Assembly: GCF_958295425.1 (NCBI RefSeq)
Contig: NC_081142.1
Coordinates: 16,190,821 to 16,254,820, forward strand
Direction: 5' to 3'
DNA from: Solea solea
Taxonomy: Eukaryota; Chordata; Actinopteri; Pleuronectiformes; Soleidae
DNA: 64,000 nt
Below the pieces are notes generated by a model. It worked only from the letters and a program-made list of their open reading frames with translations. It was not told the origin of the DNA and did not search any database. Made by a program: the position numbers and the translations under genes. Every line of letters starts with the position of its first letter. Position 1 is the stretch's first letter. This document shows positions 24,422 to 35,084 of the stretch, piece by piece.

Positions 24422-27400
24422 TTAGAGCTCAGACGTCTTTTCTTTCAAAATAACCGTAGGGTTGATGTCACTGCCGCTTGAGTGGGACGTGCTCGAGTTG
24501 GTGATCATGGGCTCCGTCTCTTTAATGTTTGGCACACTGAAAGACGCCACAGGACAGGGGCCTTGCACGTTGTTGCAGACGAGTTTCTGCAGCGAGGCTG
24601 TGTTGACGATGTCAAATCCGACTTTTCCTCCAAAGGTGCTGGGCTTCCAGTACTCCGGGGAGCAGATGGGGTTCCCCATTAAGCCCTTGAGGGAGAAAGG
24701 GGCCCCCATCTCCACAACGATCTCCCCAAAGATGGCATTCTGCCTGGGTTTTTCCACAAGCAGGCCGGGGTAGAGCTCCACAGCGTCGACATGCCCATAC
24801 ATCTCCTCCAGCAGTGCTGCCATTTCAGTCTCTCCTGAATAAAACAAATAGGAAAATAGTTTTAGTAAGCGTCTTTTTCTGGCTCATCTCACTGGAGCAG
24901 CAGCTGCAAAACTCCCAGTAACTATAAATATCACTTTTATGTGTTGATTGATTCAAACAGGGTAAAAAAAAAAAAACTCTTTGTATGTGCTTCATTCCCA
25001 TTTTCACCTCTTTCACATGAGTAAAAACTGTAACTGAAAAATCACTTTTCGTTTTTAATCAATATTAAAGCCAGTGAAGCATGCTGTTTAGGTCTCAGAG
25101 TCTCTGTGATGACAATCTGCTTACACTATCTCAAGTTGAAATGAACATCTGGCTCTAGAGTCACGGAAATAAATTCCTCTCCTCCAAAGCTGGTGGGGTC
25201 TTGAAAAGAGTCTGAGCTATTTCCCTCATAAAGAGTTTGTCATCGATGACTTAAGGTTTGATCTCGTGCTCTCATGTTATGTTAAGGTGACATCTTCCCT
25301 TCGAGCTATGCATATTGTTTATGTTTTGCGGGTGATCTGTGTCTCACCTGTCAGGTCCTCGAAAGAGCTGTAGGGCTTCATGTTGAATCGTTTCCTGTAG
25401 GCATTCATAGACTGGTAACGCATTTGTCTGGTGTGCTCTATCGCCTTAATGGATATGTACAAGATAGGTGCAGGAACATTGCGACCACCAGCAACCTAAA
25501 AATATGAATGGAAACGTTAGATAATTCGGCTTTGAGGCAACTTTACAATCTCAGATTTGATAGAGAGCTTATTTAATTCTTACCTGTCCAGCAATCTGCT
25601 TGGTAAATGAGTCCACCAGGTTGCTGATGCCGTGCTCAGTCACTACAGAGGTGTTGAAGACAAACTGCTTGTAACTGTAATCCTTCTCCTCAATGTGGAA
25701 AGAATCGGGCATCAGTGGGTGCCAGTGGTAAAGTGTGTTGAACTCTGAAGATATGCGGTTCTGGTACTGGAAACGCTCTTTGAAGAGCAGCTCGGGGTCA
25801 AACTTGAGCTTGAAGTTATAGCCGCTGAGATGCTGCACGTAGTCCTCGATCACAATCTTTATGGTCTCACCTATATGAGTCAAATGATTCATTATTTGTC
25901 TGCTCCTCCTAGGGTTTATTTTTTTATTGTCTCAGAGACTTACAGACATGGATGGAGTTCAACTTTTTACCTAAAATTATTTGGACAACCTGACCTCTTA
26001 GATGATTATCATAGGGCCATCAGCCTGTTAAGTTCATTCTGTCACGCATATGTAAGGAATCTTACACCTTTAAACTTGAGAAACATATAAGCGCAGTAGT
26101 GAAAACAAGCTTCTTTTAATTAAGGCTCCATGCCAAGGTGAAGGCCTACCTTCCCACTTACAGGTTCTCCAAAATGCTGCTGCCCGCCATTTGACAGGAA
26201 CAAAATGCAGAGAGCATATCACTCTGTTCTGGCCTATTTACACATTTTATAAGATCTTATTACTTGCTTATAAATGTGTCAATGGCCTGGCACCTGCGTA
26301 CCTGGCAGAGCTCTTGAAGCCTCACACTCCAGGCAGAGCTCTGAGGTCAGCTGATCAGCTGCTTTTGCACGTGCCTAGATCATGACTGAAAAAAACAAGG
26401 GAAGATAGAGCCTTTCATATGGCAGCTCCTAAGCAGTGGAACAGCCTAACTACATGCATCTGAGAGCTGCCCAGACCCTTGAGCAATTCCAAAAACTTCT
26501 GATGACGTATGTCTTCACGCTGGCCTTTAGCACTATAGGTTAGACGACGTGGCCTCTCTGTACAGTCATAGATGGCTGTAATTTACTTTTCTATTGTTGA
26601 ATGATTTCGTCCTCTACTATTTATTCTCTCCCTTTCTCCACCTGCTCCTGTTCTCTCTCTGTCTTTCTTTCTCTCCTTTGTCCCCCCCCCCTCTTTTCTG
26701 TGGCACCATCTTTCCTTGAGCCATTTTTTACCTATTCAGACTTATTATGGAGGCGTAGTCTGTTCATGGTTGCCTGTTTTATCGTTGTGTTGTTTTGTTC
26801 TTGTTGTTTCTGTTGTACGGTTTTGTTTTGCACTTTGCCGTTGGTTCACATTTCCTCTTTCTCTTGTCCCCTGCCTTTCTTCCTATTTATTTTTATTTTA
26901 ACATATTTATGGTACTGTTTCATTGCTGATATGTCGATTTGCCTATCAACTTTCCTTGTTACTGCCCTCTTTCTGCACCCCACCTCTCCCCTATTTTCCT
27001 CTCACACCAACCGGTCGAGGCAGATGGCTACACATATTTGACTCTGGTTCTGTCTGTCAGAGGGTTTTTTTCCCTCTCCACTGTTGCCTGGTACTTATTC
27101 ATTGTATGATGTGTTGGGTTTCTTTCTTTCTTGCCTTACCAGGCAAGATGCCTTGTAGTATTTGATTAGGCTTGATTGGACTGTTAAGCACTTTGTAACA
27201 TTTGTTTACAAAAGTCCTATACAGATATATAAATATCTGTCTCTACGGTGTCCTATGTCCTTGTTTATGGTGTTTTTCGCTCACTTTTACCTTTACGTTT
27301 TTCTACTGCCAACTCCAAAACAAATTTCCCCATGATGAAAATAAAACTCACCAATCAGGATGAGCCGTGATGTCTGGAAGAGTCTTTCATCATCCCAGTC

Positions 27401-30400
27401 CGGGTGCACCTCCTTCAGCACATCACACACCCGGTTGTGTTCCCGCAGCCAAATGGTGGCGTACATCATCAGACCAGGGACCAGGCCAAACGCCTCATGA
27501 CCCACGGCAAATCGGTGAGATTCGGGGACATGAGGAGGGTAGATCATGTCGACACCTACTTCCTTCACTGTTGGGGGGTAAACCTCTCCATTCACAATCT
27601 GTGAAGTTACGAAACAGAGGAAGCAACTGAAAGACACTTGTGTGGTTTAAGGCATGTGACTGGGTGAACTCAATCTGCCTCTTCTCGTACCTGATGTCTA
27701 AGTTTGCCGTCTTTGAAGAGTCTAAGCTTGTGTTGCCTCTCCAGGTCGTCTCCATAAATGTGGCTGAGGTCCACCTGAAAGCAAAAAAGTTTTAATGAAT
27801 ACCTCATTTCGAAAAAAAAAGCTCTTCATCCTGACTGAAATCTGATTTAGTCTAATATCTGCCTCTTACCCCATGGCCTTTAGCCGCGGTGAATGCAGGT
27901 CCTTTCTTCATATCAGATTTGAAGAATTGGTGAGTGAAATGCTGTGCAAAGAATGCAAACATCAGACTGCTGCCCTGCGGGTCCGGGATAAACTGCCTCC
28001 TCACCAGGAGCTTCTCGGCCAAAAGTTTAGCATCAGGTAGCTCTTTTTTACCTGGGGAAACAATTTAGAGAATTACAGTCAGCATACATACTCTACAATA
28101 CAGAAGGCCTGTTGAATCGAGATACAACACATGTGTTTTGTGAATGTCTGCTTCATGCTCTCCATGTAAAATGTCTTTCTGGAGCAGGTTGTACTGTGTT
28201 CCCTCAGCATGTTTCTGCTCTGTCAGTCACCCAAAGGAATAATTTAGCATTTCCCGTGTCGTAATGGCACCACAACACTCTTGCTCAGTACCTAAGAATC
28301 TATCAAAACAGGTTCTCCGGAGATGAAACAAAAGGAGTGTACTCACCTACTACTCCCATGGGGGTTGGGCAATCCTCTGGTACAGGAGGGAGAGTGCGCG
28401 TATAGTATGAGAGGTTGGAATAGGCTTCCCAGCTTTTGTAACCATAATCCGCATTGTAAGTTGGAGGACTATCAATCATGTGGGAGCGGGCTAGAGTGAG
28501 GGGGGAAAAAACATTGAACTGTTAATATAAACAGCACCTCTGCTTCTTGGCTTTACAAATTGTCTTAAATGTTATGAAGACAATTCCCATCCATCTAATT
28601 TTGCCTTCGGCTGGAGACTTACATGTCAGCACATATCTCATGATGGTATCCCGGAGAAAAGAGATGTTGTTGATGATGTTCCAGAAGCCCTTGAAGTGGG
28701 TGAGAAGGTAGTAGACAGTGTTGGGTGATGGCTTCAAGGTCAGCTTGATCCGTGTGAGGAACTCAGCTGTAAAGGCCATGAGTGGAATTTAAATAAATCA
28801 CCTGCTTTAAATCCTTTATTCACTTGACATGATGTTCTATAAGTACTTACGTGTTGTGCAGTTCTGTCCATAGAAACCTGTGCGAGTGCAGTCACACTCG
28901 TAATCATCTGTTCCTAGTGCTGTGCATATGCCCCTGTTCTGGCATGGCTCTGAGCAGCAAGGGTTACCTGTCAAGAATAATGTGGAGTGGTGACTATAAG
29001 AGTTAACCTCTCTTCATATAGCCTTCATACTTGCTAAAACTAAGGCAAATGGTCTTCTGTTGGGTTCTTGAACATGCATATCATCCAATAGGTCTGATTT
29101 TGGTACACTAAGACACTCTTGAGCTTGGTCAGATAGCTCAGCATCTGTGCCTTTTTCTATCCATTGCTGGTTGAATGCAGCAGAAGGGTTGCGAGGAATA
29201 GAGGACCCTGAAGGGAAGGCACATGTGGGCCAAGGCACAGAGAAGGAGTTTAGAGGAGATGAAGGAGTCTGTATGAGCCAGTTTCAGTGCTTTGTTTTGT
29301 CATTTCTGTAATCATTTTAGTTGGTTGTCTGAAATGGTGATCCATTACATGTCATTACATGTCATTTAGGAGACACTTTTATCCAAAGCTGCATTTCAAC
29401 ATTTGGGTACAAACAAGAGCTAGAAGTAAGTGCTTTAAGTATGCCAAACTATAAAGTGCTAAAGTGTACATTTAAAAGTGCATTTTTTTTGTCTTGTTGT
29501 CTTAGTCGAGGTAAAGTTGAAAGAGATGTTTTAAAGGTGACATTGAATGCTTGTATCACACATATATGTCAGTTATGGAGGTCTACTTACATATATTAAC
29601 TTGTTTTCATGGTTAAAAACCTCCTAATCGCTGCAAACGAGCCGATCAAAATATCTCCTCACTGACGCTCTTGTCAGCCGCGCTGTTTCAGACCAAAATC
29701 ACACCCCCAGAACGAGGACTGTGTTGTGATTGGCGAGCCAACGAGAGCTTTCCCACTGTCCTGTGATTGGCCAGGTACCTGGAAGTGACGTAATTGGTAG
29801 GCCAGCTCTCAGATACACAGCTCCCCCTCTGGCACGGTGGATGCTCTGCATCTCAGCAGCTACAACGAGAGTAGTTCTTCTTCTTCTGCGGTTGAATGTA
29901 CGCAACCGGATGTGCCCGGACTAGTGCGGCACCAGGAGGCGCTACGGTGGTGAGAGGAGTGGTGAGGATTTCTGATGACAACATCAAATTACGGAAGTGC
30001 CGATCTGCTTCGCAGAGCCCAGGAAAACAATAAAACCCTATTTTCTCAGCAGTGGCTAAACTGTTTGTTCTGAAACTTTAGGGTTTCATAAACAAGGTAA
30101 TGACGCAGATACACACACAAACGCAGCGTTAATTGGAGCTTCCGGTCTATGTGGCCTTTAAGTCTGCGGAGGAAGATGTGGAGGCTTTCTGCTGTCCGGA
30201 TGTCGATGGGGAGCTTGTTCCACCATTTGGGAGCCAGGAGAGTGAACAGTTGTGAGTTTGACGAATGACTCTGCGATCCTCTCAGTGAGGGGGCAGCAAG
30301 CCACTTTGCCGATGCAGAGCGGAGTGGGCAGGCTGGGGTGTAAGGTTTGATCATGTCCTGGATGTAGGATGGGCCATATCCGTTTGTAGCATGGAGCGCA

Positions 30401-30601
30401 AGCACTAGATTCTTGAAGCGGATGCGAGCGGCTACAGGAGGCCAGTGAAGGGAGCGGAGGAGCGATTTTAACCCAAGTATCATTTGCGTAACCAGTGGCT
30501 AGGTGTAGTTCCCCTGAAGCTAGTTTGTGGTTATTTTTCTTACCTCCTTTGCAGAGACAGAGCAGCGCCAACAGGAAAACCACAAATATGAGTCTGTTCA
30601 T
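24422..30601 (-). CDS. ptgs2: Prostaglandin G/H synthase 2 (COX-2), left tandem copy
   Basis: Converts arachidonic acid to PGG2 and then PGH2 at the ER/nuclear envelope lumen. Ten coding exons: 30601-30544, 28967-28851, 28766-28623, 28490-28347, 28051-27870, 27774-27691, 27598-27352, 25870-25584, 25495-25348, 24834-24422. They total 1824 bases, 607 residues (human 604), and all introns are GT-AG. Order: 19-codon signal peptide ([19 protein letters not shown]), EGF-like domain ([14 protein letters not shown]), membrane-binding helices, peroxidase/cyclooxygenase domain. Visible: distal haem His in [10 protein letters not shown], catalytic Tyr and proximal His in NTLYHWHPL, pocket Arg in VLTSRSHM, aspirin Ser in [11 protein letters not shown]-2-type Val in VVEMGAPF and Arg in EKPRQ, an NSS sequon near the C-terminus, and an ER-retention-like end TSEL. 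Oddities: NTVYYLL replaces NTVHYLL (His90 of ovine COX-1), IAGQ replaces IAGR, there are LINE/MITE insertions in introns 1 and 7, and the promoter and UTRs differ from the right copy. The gene is intact. Whether it is ptgs2a- or ptgs2b-type is unresolved. Confidence 0.96.
25915..27235 (+). mobile_element. L2-like LINE, degenerate, inside intron 7 of the left COX-2 gene
   Basis: Plus-strand remnants read [18 protein letters not shown] (interrupted), [23 protein letters not shown] and a WNSL segment, all typical of the C-terminal part of an L2/CR1 ORF2. A 3' tail follows with AGCACTTTGTAACATTTG and a CCTATACAGATATATAAATA-like end. It is antisense to the host gene, has stops and frameshifts, and is absent from the equivalent intron of the right copy (44285-44818). 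Exact ends are approximate. Confidence 0.75.
29341..30483 (-). mobile_element. L2-family LINE 3' part in intron 1 of the left COX-2 gene, split by a MITE
   Basis: The left end is the CATTACATGTCATT tail with ATTTAGGAGACACTTTTATC. The right part (30162-30483) reads on the minus strand [20 protein letters not shown]...[10 protein letters not shown], matching the C-terminus of the L2 ORF at 35202-36455. The element is interrupted by the TTAA-flanked insertion at 29535-30157. It is on the same strand as the host gene, and it explains why a COX-2 exon 1 reading frame runs on into LINE sequence. Confidence 0.8.
29535..30157. mobile_element. Kolobok/T2-like MITE, full length (623 bp)
   Basis: It is flanked by TTAA on both sides (29531-29534 and 30158-30161), which fits a TTAA target duplication. 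Its termini are imperfect inverted repeats: AGGTGACATTGA at the left and, read inward from the right, AGGCCACATAGA. TTAA duplication with AGG termini is characteristic of Kolobok elements, including the T2 MITEs known from Xenopus. No transposase frame is present. It sits inside the L2 copy, so it is the younger insertion. A shorter, inverted relative is at 33789-34154. Confidence 0.75.
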
Positions 30602-30649
30602 AGTCCAAAGACTTGGGTTTGAGTAGCCAGTTGTACTCATTTGCAGCAC

Positions 30650-30677
30650 CTTTATACTCCTAGCGTGGGTGACATCA
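30650..30677 (-). promoter_or_regulatory. Left COX-2 core promoter: TATA box and degraded CRE
   Basis: TATAAAG on the minus strand at 30656-30650 predicts a start near 30625, giving a 5'UTR of only about 24 bases before the ATG at 30601. Upstream, 30677-30670 reads TGATGTCA, one base from the palindromic CRE TGACGTCA kept by the right copy. A TNGCGTG xenobiotic-response-like core (TAGCGTG, plus strand, 30661-30667) lies between the two. The start position is predicted from spacing only. Confidence 0.7.
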
Positions 30678-32460
30678 TAGCTGTGGACGCTAACGCACTT
30701 AAATAAACGAACAGGAGGTATAGCATTGACATGTTAACATTGTCGCCTCAAGGGTTTTACCACAGGCTAATGATCTGTAAGAACATAGACATATATTCTG
30801 TTAACATCCTTGACTTGTATTTGCTTCTTATATAATATGAATAAATATAATGTCTTAAGCAAATTTAGTCAAGACGTTTTTGACACAATTGTTCCAATGG
30901 AAAATATCCATCACCTTTTAAATGTGGTCCAACCACTTTTAAAGAAATCCACCCTTGACCCTTTGGTTCCAGAAAAAATGTGCTTTCAACCCAACTGTTA
31001 GCTTTTATTTCCAAAAAATAACATTTGTGTGAAATTTCAGTCAGATTTTAGATTCAGAGTGCAATTTTAATTAAATTTATTTGTTTTCTCTCACGTTGTC
31101 TCCACCATCTTGCAAGTGGACACTTGCAATATAATGTATGGATACATTTACAACATAGTTATAGTAGTTATTATAGTAGTAGTTATAGTAGTAGTATTTA
31201 TAACAGAGACTCAAACAGCTGTGATGTCCTGGTTGATTGACCTCTGTTATTATGGTGAGGGCACACAAAGTGCAGAGCACCATATTGTTTAATATTCTTT
31301 ATTTTACTTAAAATAAAAGTTTAGTAAAAGTAACTTGTCGTTGCTTGTCTCTATGTGGCCCTGTGATGGACTGGTGACCTGTCCAGGGTGTACTTCAACT
31401 TTCGCCCTATGTCAGCTGGGATTGGCACCAGCACCCCCCATGACACTCATGTGCAGGATAAAGCAGTAGAAAATGGAAGGATGTATGGATGTATGGACAG
31501 ATGGATGATGATGAATTCAATAAAAAGTAAGTGTCATATATTGAATGCTGGGACTTAAGAGCCTTTTGTGACCACTCCGGGTCTTGGTGACAGGAAGGTT
31601 CTATTCAGGGAAGGCTACAGAACGTCAGATGAGTTCAGTATAATTCCTTGTACATAGTTTGCTCACATTTTAATTGTGATTGTCTAATTCTGTATCTGTG
31701 CATTATTTATTTTTGTTGTGGGGCTTTAGTGGTCAATAAAGCATTGAATTGAATTGTGTGCCTGAAAACTATAAGCCCTGAAAATGTTATTATGGGCTTG
31801 TTTGTTAGGGCTAGGTGGTGCTGGACCCAAGAGCAGGCAGACAGATCTGATGCAGAAGGCGGAGAAGGTAAGCATCAGTGGCAGCATGCAGGAAGTGCTA
31901 AGCACAGGAGTTAACACGAGCAGAGAAACAAGCAATAACTAGACAATACGAAGGATCTTCAGGAGAGCTGTGACGTTCACCACACAGAGGTCTGAAACAA
32001 TCTGGCGACAAGGGACTGGAGAACCAGGAAATAAGTAGAGGTGCATGATGAAGGGATTGGGAGCAGGTGTGCTCCTGCTGCAGGTGAATTGATTGCATGC
32101 AGAGACGAATGCAGGAGAAAAAAAGAAGAGACGTAAGCAGAGAGGAAGGCGGAGCATGACATTGTTTTTGAAAATGAAAATACTATAAGACTATGTGTCA
32201 CTAAGAATCAATCAGTCAAAGATGTCAAAGATGTACACTATAGAAGTGCAAAAGATCAAAACTTCAATGACTTTGTCAATATTTAAAACTTGTTTAAATG
32301 TTTGGTAATCATGTAGTCATGTAGAAGGACAAAATAAATACAGCACAGTTAAAACATTACGCAACAAGTAAGAACATACAGCAGTGTAGGAAGTGCCCCT
32401 CACAGGTGCACACACACACAGACACACATACATACACTCACACAAATAGCCACTGGCAAA
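30678..32460. other. Intergenic with several dispersed-repeat fragments
   Basis: 31340-31490 matches the teleost repeat family (TGTGATGGACTGGTGACCTG, CAGCTGGGATTGGCACC). 31695-31745 looks like a LINE tail (AGTGGTCAATAAAGCATTGA). 31795-32160 starts TGTTAGGGCTAGGTGGTGC and ends GGCGGAGCATGACA and is probably another repeat of unknown class. No gene recognised. Confidence 0.45.
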
Positions 32461-33393
32461 TTAGTGGGTGCATTGTTGTGAGAGTTTTAGGTGTTTTTTT
32501 ATTTTAGCTTTAAACCCACCAAGCAGGTCACAGTTTTTTATATCATCTGGAATGGTGTTCCATTGTGTGACAGCTTTAACAGAATAGGCTGCCTGTCCAA
32601 ATACTGAGTAGCGAAAGGGTACAGTGCAGCTATGTACAGATGCTGTTCTTGTGGACCGTACAGAGCCACGGTAACAAACAAACCTTTGCAGACAGGTGGG
32701 AGCCAAGCCTTTTAGGATTTTGTAGACTGTGCATACGTTTGACAAAAATCTAAAATTTTCAAAAGATAGAAGATTGTGCCTGTGTAGTATGTCACAGTGA
32801 TGGTACCTACGTGTCTTTTTGTCAAATATTTTCAGTGCCTGTTTATACAGGGATTCTAAGGGCCTGATTGTTGTTTGACTAGCCTGCCCCCAACAAGTGA
32901 TACAATAGGAGATGTGAGATAAAATAAGAGCATGCAGAAATATTTTTGCAGCCTCTGTGGATAGGGAGGATCTAATCTGCCTGAAGTTAGCCAAGTTGTA
33001 TTTGATGGTTTTTGTCATCTTTTTGATATGTTTCTTGAAATTCAAATTTGGATCAAGTAGCACACCAAGATATTTGAACTCACTGACAGTCTCAATCTGT
33101 TCACCTCTGATGTAGATATTTACATCTGGGATGTTCAGCTTGGTGTTGGAGAAGAACATGCCTTTTGTTTTACTTACATTCAGGGTGAGACAGGATTGGT
33201 CGAGCCACTCTGCAACTCCAACGAGGGCGTTGGTTAGTTTAGTAGCAGCTTGCTGAGCTGATTTTGCATGTGTGTATAGGACGGTGTCATCAGCATAGAG
33301 TTGTACCTCTACGTCATGACAATACAGTGGGAGGTCATTAATGTATAAACTGAATAGTAGTGGGCCTAACACAGATCCTTGAGGTACACCCAA
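32461..33393 (-). mobile_element. Rex1/CR1-like LINE reverse transcriptase, 5'-truncated
   Basis: An uninterrupted frame of 310 codons. It opens with [20 protein letters not shown], then the catalytic box [31 protein letters not shown], and a thumb/C-terminal region ending in a WNTIPDDI motif. It lacks the endonuclease domain and the first RT blocks, so it is a dead 5'-truncated copy, although this part of the frame is still open. Family (Rex1 versus another CR1-clade element) is inferred from motif style only. Confidence 0.8.
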
Positions 33394-33404
33394 TGTGCAC
33401 CTTA

Positions 33405-33440
33405 AGTAGCTGGAGTCTGCATAGTAGCTGGAGTCTGCAT
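33405..33440. repeat. 18-bp perfect tandem duplication at a LINE edge
   Basis: AGTAGCTGGAGTCTGCAT occurs twice in a row just beyond the 5' truncation point of the LINE at 32461-33393. It may be a replication or insertion scar. Confidence 0.8.
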
Positions 33441-33788
33441 GACAAGCTGACTTTGCTCGGCCTATTTACACCACTGCATTTTGAAATTGGCAATAATGTT
33501 ACTTAGAGAGCTCATTATTTTCTCAGGTGGTACTTGGTATAGAAAGTATAAAAAGAGAACCAAAATATATGTTCAGATAAACAACTTGACACATGTCAAG
33601 CCAGGCAGCCTAAAACTAAGTCTGAGCCCTGGCTGAATGAAAGGACTCATGCTGTCAGACGCAAGTGCCATAGAGCAGAGTGGAAGTGGAAGAAGGCAGG
33701 TGTCTTTCCTAACATTAAGGGACTGCTGGCGTCACTATCAGACAACTGTGAAAGATGCTAAAAGAAACCATTCTGTTCTGGTTCTTAA

Positions 33789-34154
33789 AGCCCACATAGA
33801 CCGGAAGCTCAAATTAACGCTGCGTTTGTGTGTGTATCTGCGTCATTACCTCGTTTATGAAACCCTAAAGTTTCAGAACAACAGTTCAGCCACTGCTGAG
33901 AAAATAGTGTTGTATTGTTTTCCTGGGCTCTGCGAAGCGGATCGGCACTTCCTTAATTTGATGTCGTCATCAGAAATCCTCACCACTCCTCTCACCACCG
34001 TAGCAGCGCGGCTGACGAGAGCGTCAGTGAGGAGATATTTTGATCGGCTCGTTTGCAGCGATTAGGACGTTTTTAACCGTGAAAACAAGTTAATATATGT
34101 AAGTAGACCTCCATATCTAACATACATGTGTGATACAAGCATTCGATGGCACCT
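33789..34154. mobile_element. Kolobok/T2-like MITE, internally deleted (366 bp), inverted
   Basis: Flanked by TTAA at 33785-33788 and 34155-34158. It is the reverse-complement relative of 29535-30157, with the same outer sequences but lacking about 250 internal bases, joined at a short GCGCT repeat. It splits the plus-strand L2 ORF. Open frames crossing it are artefacts. Confidence 0.78.
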
Positions 34155-35084
34155 TTAATGCCCCACAGGCTTTCTGTATGGAGGCCTCCACCACTGTTTG
34201 TGAGCATTTTTGCACTTTTTTATTGACAAAGTCTCTTCTGTTAGGGCTCTTATCTCACCTCCCGCATATGACCTCTGCACTGCTGTTTTTAACCAGTTTG
34301 AACCCGTAACATTGTCTTTTTTACAGGAGGTTGTTGGTCGACTGAAGCCCTCAGGTTCTCCAAATGATGCTGTCTCTCCTTGACTCTTTAAAGAGGTTTT
34401 CCACCCTATAGGGCCATCTATTATTCCGGTTTTAAATAGCAGTCTGTCCTCAGGTGTGGTCCCCAAAAATTTTAAACACGCGGCAGTGCAACCTCTCATC
34501 AAAAAACCTGGTCTAAACCCTGCAGTTCCTGCAAATTTCAGGCCCATTTCCAAACTGCCTTTTATCTCAAAAATCCTAGAGAAGATAGTCCATGGTCAAG
34601 TAATGGCCTATTTAGAGGATAATAATATCCTTGAGGTTTCCAGTCCAGTTTTAAATCACTGCACAGCACAAAATCAGTACTTTTAAGAGTTTTTAATTAT
34701 GTCTTTTTAGCTCCTGACTCGGTGACTGTGTAGTTCTTGTGCCTTTAGACTTTACTGCTGCATTTGATACTGTGGACCCGAGATCCTGATCTCAGCATTG
34801 GAGTGGTTCAGGTCATACTTGGCTGAACTTTCTGTGTCAGCCTCTGCTACTCAACATCCTCCTTGGCTCCTCTCACCTGTGGGGTCCCACAGGGCTCAGT
34901 TCTGGGGCGTTTTCTTTTCTCTCTCAATCTGCTCCCACTTGGCTCCATTCTTAGAAAGTATGGCATCTCGTTCCACTGCTATGCTGATGACAGTCAAATT
35001 TAAGTGCCTCTTAAAAAGAATGATGCATACTCTTTTAAAATTTTACTTGAGGTATTTTGGCCTGAGGTATACTACCACGTTGGT

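Noticed and set aside
24462..24773. 103-codon plus-strand frame opposite COX-2 exon 10, repeated at 42999-43310
   Set aside because: It is preserved in both copies only because the sense exons are nearly identical. It shows no family motif and is a shadow of the real exon.
27367..27630. 87-codon plus-strand frame, repeated at 44834-45262
   Set aside because: Antisense shadow of COX-2 exon 7.
30046..30483. Possible extra gene in COX-2 intron 1
   Set aside because: The [14 protein letters not shown]...SYIQDMI motif is the C-terminus of an L2 LINE; the remainder is MITE.
30158..30649. 163-codon frame starting in the COX-2 promoter and running through the signal peptide
   Set aside because: The part after the GTAAGA donor is intron and L2 sequence. 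The upstream in-frame ATG at 30640 lies before the predicted transcription start, so the ATG at 30601 was kept.
33637..34065. 142-codon plus-strand frame
   Set aside because: It joins L2 sequence to a MITE across the insertion point, so it is not a gene.
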